From positions 1 through 6,754 of the forward strand of contig DASZVN010000217.1 in NCBI GenBank assembly GCA_035547055.1: a DNA stretch of 6,754 nt, in the 5' to 3' direction. This document shows positions 1 to 6,754 of this stretch, piece by piece. The first letter of the stretch is position 1. Each line of letters starts with the position of its first letter. Below the pieces are notes generated by a model that made no database searches, had not been told where the DNA came from, and was given only the letters and a program-made list of their open reading frames with translations. The position numbers and the translations under genes were made by a program. The DNA is from DASZVN01 sp035547055. Lineage in GTDB: Bacteria; Pseudomonadota; Alphaproteobacteria; Rhizobiales; Methylopilaceae.

Positions 1-1509
1 CCGAAGGCCATCGAGGCCGCACCGCCCAAGCCGGCCGCCGCCGTGCCGCCGCCACCTCCGCCGGCGATTCCGCCATCTTTCAGCGCGCCGCCGTCCGAGC
101 CGGCTCCGACGATTGCCGCGGCGATTCCTCCGCCAGCGGCCGCCTTGCCGCCGGCGCCGGTGAAGCTGCCACCGCCGCCGCAGCTCATCGAAGCGCCGGA
201 GTCGGCGCCGCCTCCCGCGGCATCGCCCAAGCCCCCGCAGCCCGTACCGACGCCGAACGTCGCGACGGCAGCCTCGCCTCCTTCACCGAAGCCTGTCACG
301 CCGCCGGCTGCATCGCCGCCGGTGACGCTGCCGCCACCGCCGCAGCTCGTCGAAGCGCCACCGCCGGAGGCCGCTCCCGGCGTAGCGGCGCGAACAGAGC
401 CCAAGGCGCCACCGAAGCCGGAAGTCGTCGCGTCGATCCCACCGCAGGCTGCAGGGCCGACGGGGATCGCGGAACCGACGCTACCGTCGGAGCCGATCTC
501 TGCCCCGGCAAGGCTGCCTCCGCCCCCGCAACTGATCGAGGCGCCTCCGATCGAGGCGGCGCCGGCGATGGCAACGGCCAAACCCGCTCCGCCTGTCCTT
601 GCACCGAAAGTCTCGGCGGCAGTCGCCCCCGCCGCCGCCACGCCGCCGAGGCTCGCTTCGATGCCGAAACCGCCCGAGACGGCACTCCCGCCTGCGGAGC
701 CGGCGGCGGCCCCGCGGCTCGCGGCCCTGAGCCGGCCGGCGCCGCTGCCCCCGGCGCCCGCGGTCGATCCGCGGCCAGGGGTGCGGCAGGCTCTTGCCGG
801 GCTCGACTGCGCACGGGTCGAGGCGACGGTCGCGGACGGCGTGGTCACGCTCTCCGGCCACACGCGCGCCGCTGCCGACCGCCGCCGCCTGGAGCAGACC
901 CTCGCCGCCGTGCCCGGCGTACGCCGCGTCGACGCCGCGGGGCTCCGCCTCCTCGGCGACCCCTATTGCCGCATCCTCGACTTCCTCGCCCGGCCCGGCC
1001 TGGTGCGCTCCACCGACCAGCATGCCGACCTCGCCGCGCTCGGCACCCGCGCCGAGGCGGGCGTCGCCCATTTCAGCGGCGGCACGCCCCTGTCGCTCGG
1101 CCTCTCGGCGCCCGAATACGACAGCTACCTCTATGTCGACTATTTCGCGGCGGACGGCAGCGTCGCGCACCTCCTGCCGCGCGCCCACGCCGACAACCAC
1201 TTCGGTGCCGACGAGAAATTCGTGCTCGGGCCGGGCGGACGCGGCCTCGTGGCGACGATCGGCCCGCCGTTCGGGCTCGACGTCGTGGTGGCGCTGGCGA
1301 GCTCGGCGCCGCTCCCTCTCGACGGCCGCCCCGTCGCCGAGGACGCCGGCGCCTATCTCGCGAGCCTCGACGCCGCGCTTGGCGCCATGCGCCGGGACCA
1401 CCCCGACTTCCGCGTCGAATATGCCTATTTCCTGATCTACACCGCGGCCCCGGGTGCGCCGGCAGCGGGCGCCGGCGCCGACTCTGCCGCCAGCGCCCGG
1501 GCGCGCTGA
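1..1509 (+). CDS. Proline/alanine-rich protein with C-terminal BON-like and DUF4384-like domains (5' end missing)
   Basis: The frame is open from the first base of the window to TGA at 1507-1509, so 502 codons are visible and the true start lies upstream. The GTG at 43 is only an internal valine in a proline run. About 260 residues of low-complexity Pro/Ala sequence (nt 1-780) carry three copies of LPPPPQ-L-[IV]-EAP. A BON-like segment follows (nt about 784-951), with the family pattern VEATVADGVVTLSGH then a PGVRRVD strand. The end (nt about 1072-1317) resembles DUF4384: SLGL..., YLYVDYFAADGSVAHLLPR, then a GPPFGLDVVVALASSAPL strand. DUF4384 domains often sit at the C-terminus of bacterial Ser/Thr kinases or caspase-like proteins, so the missing N-terminus could be such a domain; this is inference. 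The proline-rich part suggests an extended linker, perhaps crossing the periplasm. No enzymatic motif is visible. The domain calls rest on pattern recognition only; function is unknown. Confidence 0.8.
   Translation, partial: PKAIEAAPPKPAAAVPPPPPPAIPPSFSAPPSEPAPTIAAAIPPPAAALPPAPVKLPPPPQLIEAPESAPPPAASPKPPQPVPTPNVATAASPPSPKPVTPPAASPPVTLPPPPQLVEAPPPEAAPGVAARTEPKAPPKPEVVASIPPQAAGPTGIAEPTLPSEPISAPARLPPPPQLIEAPPIEAAPAMATAKPAPPVLAPKVSAAVAPAAATPPRLASMPKPPETALPPAEPAAAPRLAALSRPAPLPPAPAVDPRPGVRQALAGLDCARVEATVADGVVTLSGHTRAAADRRRLEQTLAAVPGVRRVDAAGLRLLGDPYCRILDFLARPGLVRSTDQHADLAALGTRAEAGVAHFSGGTPLSLGLSAPEYDSYLYVDYFAADGSVAHLLPRAHADNHFGADEKFVLGPGGRGLVATIGPPFGLDVVVALASSAPLPLDGRPVAEDAGAYLASLDAALGAMRRDHPDFRVEYAYFLIYTAAPGAPAAGAGADSAASARAR
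166..546 (+). repeat. Three dispersed copies of an 11-residue motif, LPPPPQ-L-[IV]-EAP
   Basis: Within the proline-rich part of the first gene the motif LPPPPQLIEAP occurs at nt 166-198, as LPPPPQLVEAP at 328-360, and again as LPPPPQLIEAP at 514-546. Copy starts are 162 and 186 nt apart. Copies two and three also share a trailing EAAP. The DNA differs between copies mainly at third positions (for example CTG CCA CCG, CTG CCG CCA, CTG CCT CCG), while the protein changes only I to V. More copies may lie upstream of the window. Confidence 0.85.
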
Positions 1510-1551
1510 TCGCTCCCTCGCGGCGTCCCGCCCGGCGCGCCGACCGCGGCG

Positions 1552-1635
1552 GACCAGCACGTCCGCTACGACGCGCACAATGGCCGGCTCCCCTACGACG
1601 CGGGCGGCAGCCGTTTTCCTGACGGTGGCGTGAGG
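1552..1635 (+). pseudogene. Possible relic of an RTX/hemolysin-type calcium-binding protein C-terminus
   Basis: In the frame that continues after the TGA at 1507-1509, the DNA reads DQHVRYDAHNGRLPYDAGGS followed by RFPDGGV. Many type I-secreted RTX proteins end in a segment of the form F-x-YD-x3-GRLYYDADGSG, and the match YD-x3-GRL-x-YDA-x-GS is close. There is no start codon with a ribosome site, no GGxGxDx2 nonapeptide repeat upstream, and no complete gene; the frame simply runs into the antisense of the ferredoxin gene. I read this as a short decayed remnant of a gene once located here. Chance similarity in high-GC DNA is possible, so confidence is limited. Confidence 0.4.
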
Positions 1636-1658
1636 CGAGGCACTGCCCGGTGCGCGTG

Positions 1659-1978
1659 CTATCCCTGCCGCGCCGGGGTGGTGACGACGAGGCCGTCGAG
1701 CGCCTCGCTGACCTTGATCTGGCAGGACAGCCGGCTTGCCGGCTTCACCTCGAAGGCGAAGTCCAGCATGTCCTCCTCCATCGGCGCGGCCGGGCCGACG
1801 CGGGCGCGCCAGGCCTCGTCGACATAGACGTGGCAGGTGGCGCAGGCGCAGGCGCCGCCGCATTCGGCTTCGATGCCGGGCACGCCGTTGTGGATGGCCG
1901 CCTCCATCACGGTCTGGCCGGCCGGGGCCTCGACCGTCCGCCGGGTGCCCGCCTGGTCGACGAAGGTGACTTTCGGCA

Positions 1979-1979
<1 letters not shown>
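1659..1979 (-). CDS. [2Fe-2S] ferredoxin, adrenodoxin/ISC type
   Basis: Encodes 106 residues, a normal length for this family. The cluster ligands are visible as C40-x5-C46-x2-C49 in ECGGACACATCHVYVDE and a distant C86 in SRLSCQIKV, the adrenodoxin/putidaredoxin spacing. C44 is an additional cysteine in the loop. The N-terminus MPKVTFVDQAG and the segment MEEDMLDFAFE are also typical. It is a soluble cytoplasmic one-electron carrier; partners in this class include P450s, Fe-S assembly and other oxidoreductases. Its ATG overlaps the rimO stop by one base (TGATG) and no clear Shine-Dalgarno precedes it, so translation is probably coupled to rimO. It is the last gene of the minus-strand cluster. 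The physiological partner cannot be read from sequence; RimO is a candidate by position only. Confidence 0.93.
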
Positions 1980-3286
<1,307 letters not shown>

Positions 3287-3349
3287 CGCAATTGGTTCCG
3301 GGATGCCGCGCTTGTACGGGAATGCAGGGCGGAGGCGCAAGGCTGCCGA

Positions 3350-4144
3350 TCAGTGCCTCCGGCGCCGCCGCTCCAGGTGCTTCGCCACCCGCAAGTGCCG
3401 TGAGATCGCGTAGTTGGCGGCGGTCATGAAGCCGTAGGTGCCGCGGACGAAATGGCGGCGGCCGACATAGGCCTTCAGGAAGGCGGCGGGGAATTCGAAG
3501 AAGATGCGCCAGGCCGGGATGCGGACGCCGCGGGCGTCGAGGTCGTCGGCCTGCTGGTCGGTATAGGCGTTGAGCTTGGCGATCTGGTCGCCGAGCGAGC
3601 GCACCGAGAAATGATGCACCGGGTTTCTGAGCATGCCGGTCGACGTGCCGGCCGGCAGCGCCACCCGGTCGTGCACCGGCGACGGCGAATAGCGTCCGAC
3701 CGAGCGGCGATAGAGCCGGACCGGCGTCAGCACATAGGCCCAGGGGTGCGGCGCCGGCTCGCCCGGGAACATCTCCGCGATCCTGAGGCGCCACGCCGGC
3801 TTCGCCGGCCCGCCGGACGCGAACAGGGCGCGGATTTCGGCGGCGAGCGCCGGCGGCACCCATTCGTCGGCGTCGAGGTTCAGCACCCAGTCGTGGCGGC
3901 ACTGGTCCTCGGCGAAGCGCTTCTGCGGCCCGTAGCCCGGCCACGGCAGGTTCACGACCACCCGCGCTCCGGCCGCCTCGGCGACGGCAATCGTCGCGTC
4001 GGTCGAGCCGGAATCGACCACCACGAGGTCGTCGGTCAAGCCGCGGACCGCCTCCAGCACGGGACCGATCCGGTCGGCCTCGTTGCGGGCGATGACGAAC
4101 ACCGAGAGCGGCAGCGGCCCGTTCGCCGCGGCGGGCGTCGTCAT
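3350..4144 (-). CDS. Family 2 glycosyltransferase, WaaE/KdtX-like (lipopolysaccharide core type)
   Basis: Encodes 264 residues, the usual size for WaaE/KdtX-like enzymes. The GT-A nucleotide-sugar fold is marked by LSVFVIARNEADRIG (residues 12-27), VVVDSGSTDAT (41-51), PWPGYGPQKRFA (67-78) and the DxD-bearing LNLDADEWVPP (88-98; D91 and D93 are the likely metal and nucleotide ligands). VHHFSVRSL (176-184) lies in the acceptor half. No signal peptide or clear membrane helix is seen; the basic C-terminus (HLERRRRRH) could help membrane-surface association. Relatives add a glucose or another hexose to the lipopolysaccharide inner core; donor and acceptor here are unproven. The ATG overlaps the sugar-kinase stop by four bases (ATGA), so the two genes are almost certainly co-transcribed and translationally coupled. 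Confidence 0.9.
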   Translation of the reverse strand: MTTPAAANGPLPLSVFVIARNEADRIGPVLEAVRGLTDDLVVVDSGSTDATIAVAEAAGARVVVNLPWPGYGPQKRFAEDQCRHDWVLNLDADEWVPPALAAEIRALFASGGPAKPAWRLRIAEMFPGEPAPHPWAYVLTPVRLYRRSVGRYSPSPVHDRVALPAGTSTGMLRNPVHHFSVRSLGDQIAKLNAYTDQQADDLDARGVRIPAWRIFFEFPAAFLKAYVGRRHFVRGTYGFMTAANYAISRHLRVAKHLERRRRRH

Positions 4145-5034
4145 GCGGCTTCGCTGAAGCTGCCGATGATGCGCTCCACATCGGCCAGCGACGGCAGCCC
4201 CGCCTCGTTGCCGAGCCGCTGGATCTTGTGGGCCGAGGCCGCCCGGGCGAAGCGGAGGTGCTCCTCCCAGGACGCCTCGGGACGGCTCATCCAGGAATAG
4301 ACATAGGCGCCGTGGAAGACGTCGCCGGCGCCGTTGGTGTCGAGCACCCGCTCGAACGGCACCGCCAGCGCCGGCATGTGGCGGACCTCGCTCGCGCCCT
4401 CGTACCAGACGAGGCCGCGCTCCCCCATGGTGACGCCGCCGACGAGGCAGCCGCGGCCCCGGAGATAGGCGATCATGTCCGGCACGGTCAGCGCCATCTG
4501 CTCGCAGAGCCGCTCCGAGACCATGGCGACGTCGGTGAAGCCCAGCACCTCATGGGTGTTGGCGCGCAGCCCGCCGCCGTCGAGCGAGGTCAGGACGCCG
4601 GCCTCGCGGCAGGCCTTGACGTAGTGCAGGGCGGCGTCGGCCTGGTGGCCGTCGAGGTGGAGCGCGCGGCAGCCTTCGAGGTTCAGGTGCGGGAACGGGT
4701 GCAGATAGTGGTCGTCGCGGCAGCGCACGATGGCGCGCTGGCCGTTCTTCGGCATGATGAAGGAGAGCGAGGAGCCCCTGACCTTCCGCGGGTGCACCGG
4801 GATGGCGTATTTGGCCGCCATGTCGAGGAACATGCGGCCGAGCCAGTCGTCGGCGAGCGTGCACAGGAGATCGGGCGCGATGCCGAGCCTGGCGCAGCAG
4901 AACGCCGCCGTCACCGCGTTGCCGCCGAAGCTGACCGCGTAGTCCTGGGCGATGGCCTTCTCGTCGCCGGTCGGCAGGTGCTCGGTCAGGAACGTCACGT
5001 CGATATAGGTCTGGCCGATGAAGAGCGCGTCCAT
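4141..5034 (-). CDS. PfkB/ribokinase-family sugar kinase
   Basis: Encodes 297 residues, standard for the family. It probably transfers phosphate from ATP to a sugar or sugar-phosphate hydroxyl in the cytoplasm. The N-terminal signature is MDALFIGQTYIDVTF with the glycine pair in SFGGNAVTAA (residues 35-44). The C-terminal signature is DTNGAGDVFHGAY (232-244), where GAGD forms the anion hole and D238 is the catalytic base. The FHG following GAGD recalls the sulfofructose-kinase (YihV)-like branch rather than classic ribokinases, but this is not enough to assign a substrate. The ATG at 5034 is preceded by AGGA about 8 bases upstream. Starting from an in-frame codon at 5169 would add 45 residues of unfamilylike, arginine-rich sequence. 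It is the first gene of the minus-strand cluster and overlaps the glycosyltransferase by four bases, which hints at shared carbohydrate metabolism. Confidence 0.93.
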   Translation of the reverse strand: MDALFIGQTYIDVTFLTEHLPTGDEKAIAQDYAVSFGGNAVTAAFCCARLGIAPDLLCTLADDWLGRMFLDMAAKYAIPVHPRKVRGSSLSFIMPKNGQRAIVRCRDDHYLHPFPHLNLEGCRALHLDGHQADAALHYVKACREAGVLTSLDGGGLRANTHEVLGFTDVAMVSERLCEQMALTVPDMIAYLRGRGCLVGGVTMGERGLVWYEGASEVRHMPALAVPFERVLDTNGAGDVFHGAYVYSWMSRPEASWEEHLRFARAASAHKIQRLGNEAGLPSLADVERIIGSFSEAA

Positions 5035-5311
5035 GGCGGCGTCCTGCGTCGTCGTCCATCCGGTAAACCGCTTCCGCGGTGGCCTGCAAGCGGGGACGGC
5101 CGCGGTCCGTCGGCCTGGAGCGAGAGCGCGCGCTAACCTTTGATGCGCCAAGATTGCTCTTTGGTGCAAAGTTTTGATTGCGGCGGAACCAAGGAGGCGT
5201 TTCTCTACTTTCCCCCGTCAAGGACGGTCGGCGGGAGCTGCAAGGCATCAACGACCCGTCCCGTCCGGTCCGCCGCATGCGCGGCCGGCACCCGAGTCGA
5301 GGAGCGATCTC
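5035..5311. promoter_or_regulatory. Divergent intergenic region with AT-rich patch, probable promoters both ways
   Basis: This 277-base gap separates the minus-strand kinase cluster from the plus-strand lipoprotein. Positions about 5135-5215 are clearly richer in A/T than the surroundings. They contain the interrupted palindrome CTTTG-GTG-CAAAG (5159-5171) and two TTTGAT words (5139-5144 and 5173-5178) set 34 bases apart. A TTGACG hexamer lies on the minus strand at 5221-5216 but has no good -10 at the usual distance. Promoters for both transcription units are expected here by layout; none can be placed with confidence. I see no coding gene in the region. Confidence 0.4.
5299..5304 (+). promoter_or_regulatory. 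Ribosome binding site GAGGAG for the glycine-zipper lipoprotein
   Basis: GAGGAG ends 7 bases before the ATG at 5312. It fixes the lipoprotein start there rather than at the TTG at 5174, whose product would bury the signal peptide behind 46 arginine- and proline-rich residues. Confidence 0.8.
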
Positions 5312-5611
5312 ATGAAGAAGGTGATTGTGCTGGCGGTGTTGGCGACATCGGCGGTCGGGCTCGCCGCCTGCGGGCCGACCCGCGAGGACCGGGCGGTCTC
5401 GGGCGGGCTGATCGGCGCCGGCGCCGGCGCCGCGATCGGGGCGGCTGCAACGGGTACCGCGGGTGGCGCCATCGCCGGGGCCGCGCTCGGCGGCGTCACC
5501 GGCGCGGTGATCGGCGCCAACACCGGCCCCTACTACTACGAGAACGGCCATCGCTATCGCCGTTGCATCGGCCGCGACGAATACGGCCGCCGCGTCTACT
5601 ATCGTTGCTGA
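5312..5611 (+). CDS. Small glycine-zipper outer-membrane lipoprotein
   Basis: Encodes 99 residues. A lipoprotein signal peptide (MKKVIVLAVLATSAVGLAAC) ends in the lipobox L17-A18-A19-C20. The residue after the lipidated cysteine is glycine, not aspartate, which fits outer-membrane sorting. Residues about 30-72 form a glycine zipper with repeated GxxxG spacing (SGGLIGAGAGAAIG, then GGAIAGAALGG and GAVIGANTG), probably two packed hydrophobic segments. The tail (74-99) is rich in tyrosine and arginine and holds C85 and C99, which could form a disulfide in the periplasm. Proteins of this architecture are common in alphaproteobacteria, and the role of most is unknown; some relate to the SlyB/17-kDa antigen group. 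It appears to be a single-gene unit, with its own ribosome site upstream and a hairpin downstream. Confidence 0.88.
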   Translation: MKKVIVLAVLATSAVGLAACGPTREDRAVSGGLIGAGAGAAIGAAATGTAGGAIAGAALGGVTGAVIGANTGPYYYENGHRYRRCIGRDEYGRRVYYRC

Positions 5612-5626
5612 GGGCGCTCGGCGACC

Positions 5627-5665
5627 GGGCTCGTCACGGCCGGCGGGAGCCGGTGTGACGAGCCC
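5627..5665 (+). terminator. Strong hairpin after the lipoprotein gene, candidate terminator
   Basis: GGGCTCGTCAC (5627-5637) pairs perfectly with GTGACGAGCCC (5655-5665), an 11-bp stem. Inside it CCGGC (5640-5644) pairs with GCCGG (5649-5653) across a GGGA tetraloop. The hairpin starts 15 bases after the lipoprotein stop. No T-run follows on the plus strand (TCGGCTTGCC), so it is not a classic intrinsic terminator; it may attenuate, stabilise the mRNA 3' end, or work with Rho. Confidence 0.6.
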
Positions 5666-5706
5666 TCGGCTTGCCCGCGGCATGGCCGCAGGCTAAGCCG
5701 GCCCTC

Positions 5707-6207
5707 ATGACGCGCACCGCCTTCTACGCCGGGTCGTTCGACCCGGTGACCTACGGCCATCTCGACGTGCTGCAGGGCGCCTTCGCCATCGCGGAGCGCG
5801 TTGTCGCGGCCGTTGGCGTGCATCCCGGCAAGGCGCCGCTGTTTCCCGTCGAGGACCGCCTCGCCATGCTGCGCGAGGTCGGCCAGTCCTTGGCCGAGGC
5901 GGCCGGAGCGGCGTTCGAGGTCGTGACCTTCGACGGCCTCGCCGTCGACGCTGCCCGCAGAGCCGGAGCGAGCGTGCTGGTGCGGGGGCTCCGCGACGCC
6001 ACCGATCTCGACTACGAAATGCAGATGGCCGGGATGAACGGGGCGATGGCCCCCGAGCTGACGACCGTGTTCGTCCCGGCGGCGCCGTCTCATCGACCGA
6101 TTGCCGCCACACTCGTCCGGCAGATCGCGGCGATGGGCGGCGACGTCTCGGCCTTCGTGCCCGAAGCCGTGCTGGTTCGTCTTGCCGCCCGCGGCGGCCG
6201 TCGCTGA
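5707..6207 (+). CDS. coaD: Phosphopantetheine adenylyltransferase CoaD
   Basis: CoaD joins 4'-phosphopantetheine and ATP to give dephospho-CoA and pyrophosphate, the penultimate step of coenzyme A synthesis, in the cytoplasm. The 166-residue product matches the family length. The nucleotidyltransferase signature is GSFDPVTYGHLD (residues 9-20), with the TxGH site at 15-18. K42 in HPGKAPLF and VRGLRDATDLDYEMQMAGMN (92-111) correspond to substrate-binding segments of the E. coli enzyme. The usual ISSS/ISST before the last helix is IAAT here (132-135), followed by a normal LVRQIAAMGGDVSAFVP; I believe similar variants occur in related alphaproteobacteria. The ATG at 5707 gives the conserved N-terminus; an in-frame TTG at 5671 would add 12 unconserved residues. 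Its ribosome site is weak (AGG about 14 bases upstream). The cyclophilin gene starts 15 bases after its stop. Confidence 0.96.
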   Translation: MTRTAFYAGSFDPVTYGHLDVLQGAFAIAERVVAAVGVHPGKAPLFPVEDRLAMLREVGQSLAEAAGAAFEVVTFDGLAVDAARRAGASVLVRGLRDATDLDYEMQMAGMNGAMAPELTTVFVPAAPSHRPIAATLVRQIAAMGGDVSAFVPEAVLVRLAARGGRR

Positions 6208-6208
6208 C

Positions 6209-6213
6209 AGGAG
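6209..6213 (+). promoter_or_regulatory. Ribosome binding site AGGAG deciding the TTG start of the cyclophilin
   Basis: AGGAG lies just after the coaD stop and 8 bases before TTG at 6222. No ATG or GTG in this frame sits at a suitable distance, and starting at TTG yields a complete signal peptide, so the TTG is the best start. Confidence 0.75.
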
Positions 6214-6221
6214 TCCTCCGC

Positions 6222-6754
6222 TTGATCCGCCTGCTCGCTGCGCTCGTCCTCGCCCTTGTTTCGGTGGCGCCGCTGGCCGCCGCCGCGCCGGCCCCGGCCG
6301 CCGGTCCGCTCCTCACGCTCGACACCTCCAAGGGGCCGATCGTGATCCGCCTGCGCCCCGATCTCGCGCCCAAGGCGGCCGAGCGGCTCGCCACGCTGGC
6401 GCGCCAGGGCTTCTACGACGGCGTGGTGTTCCACCGCGTCATCGCCGGCTTCATGGCTCAGACCGGCGACCCCACCGGCACCGGCACCGGCGGCTCCAAG
6501 CTGCCGGACCTCAAGGCGGAGTTCACCAAGACGCCGTTCGTCCGCGGCACCGTCGGCATGGCGCGCGCCGCCTCGCCCGACAGCGCCAACAGCCAGTTCT
6601 TCATCTGCTATGCCCGCGCGCCCTGGCTGAACGGTCAGTATACGGTGGTCGGCGAGGTCGTCTCCGGCATGGAGAACGCCGACAAGCTCAAGAAGGGGGC
6701 GGGCGAGGAGGGCATGGTGAGCGACCACCCCGACCGCGTCGTCAAGGCGACGGT
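6222..6754 (+). CDS. Secreted cyclophilin-type peptidylprolyl cis-trans isomerase (3' end cut by window)
   Basis: The frame from TTG 6222 is open to the window end (177 full codons, no stop), so the gene is incomplete. The N-terminus, MIRLLAALVLALVSVAPLAAAAPAPAAG, is a signal peptide with cleavage likely after one of the alanines near residues 20-22, placing the enzyme in the periplasm. The cyclophilin domain starts near residue 29 (PLLTLDTSKGPIVIRL). Active-site motifs are VVFHRVIAGFMAQTGDPTGTGTGG (R72, F77 and Q80 match human CypA R55, F60 and Q63), NSQFFICY (124-130) and W135 (PWLNGQYTVVGEV). The CypA His126 position is tyrosine (Y140), as in some bacterial cyclophilins. It should accelerate prolyl isomerisation in exported proteins. 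It lies 14 bases from coaD and is probably co-transcribed with it. In related bacteria a second cyclophilin, queA and tgt often follow; that part is outside the window. Confidence 0.92.
   Translation, partial: MIRLLAALVLALVSVAPLAAAAPAPAAGPLLTLDTSKGPIVIRLRPDLAPKAAERLATLARQGFYDGVVFHRVIAGFMAQTGDPTGTGTGGSKLPDLKAEFTKTPFVRGTVGMARAASPDSANSQFFICYARAPWLNGQYTVVGEVVSGMENADKLKKGAGEEGMVSDHPDRVVKAT

Noticed and set aside
166..546. The repeated segments as a CRISPR-like or mobile repeat.
   Set aside because: They are coding, differ at synonymous sites, and are separated by in-frame proline-rich sequence of unequal length; they are protein-level repeats.
1640..1653. GCAC-N6-GTGC inverted repeat just downstream of the ferredoxin stop as a terminator.
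   Set aside because: Only four base pairs with no T-run; expected by chance in this composition.
481..1863. A 460-codon minus-strand frame antisense to the first gene.
   Set aside because: Arginine-rich shadow translation with no recognisable domain; the plus strand carries clear BON-like and DUF4384-like sequence.
5185..5201. GGAAC followed by CGTT, resembling the alphaproteobacterial EcfG general-stress promoter.
   Set aside because: The two words are 8 bases apart, whereas that promoter class needs about 16-17; no alternative CGTT lies at the right distance.
5216..5221. TTGACG on the minus strand as a -35 box for the sugar-kinase cluster.
   Set aside because: The hexamer is good but positions 16-18 bases further carry GC-rich words unlike a -10 element.

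Overview
The window looks like ordinary chromosomal DNA from a very GC-rich alphaproteobacterium, most likely of the Hyphomicrobiales (Rhizobiales). Three things point there. Third codon positions are almost all G or C. The order coaD followed by a secreted cyclophilin is common in that group. The CoaD and RimO sequences read like alphaproteobacterial ones. No tRNA, rRNA, CRISPR array, insertion sequence or phage gene is visible.

Layout. (1) Positions 1-1509, plus strand: the 3' part of a gene for a long proline/alanine-rich protein ending in a BON-like domain and a DUF4384-like domain; its start lies outside the window. (2) Positions 1510-1658: a gap between convergent genes that seems to hold a short relic of an RTX/calcium-binding protein C-terminus. 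(3) Positions 5034 down to 1659, minus strand: a compact four-gene cluster of PfkB-family sugar kinase, family 2 glycosyltransferase (WaaE/KdtX-like), rimO and a [2Fe-2S] ferredoxin. Kinase and glycosyltransferase overlap by 4 bases (ATGA), rimO and ferredoxin by 1 base (TGATG), and 63 bases separate the two pairs. (4) Positions 5035-5311: a divergent intergenic region with a relatively AT-rich patch, the probable site of promoters in both directions. (5) Positions 5312-6754, plus strand: a small glycine-zipper lipoprotein, a strong hairpin, coaD, and a signal-peptide-bearing cyclophilin that starts with TTG and runs off the end of the window.

How the genes may work together. The kinase and glycosyltransferase could act on sugars for the cell envelope, but their substrates cannot be read from sequence. 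RimO is a radical-SAM enzyme with two Fe-S clusters and needs reducing electrons, so a ferredoxin translationally coupled to it is a credible but unproven electron donor. CoaD (coenzyme A synthesis) and the cyclophilin (periplasmic protein folding) are housekeeping genes. I found no clear new multi-gene system. The best leads are the rimO-ferredoxin coupling, the RTX-like relic, and the repeat-bearing BON/DUF4384 protein.
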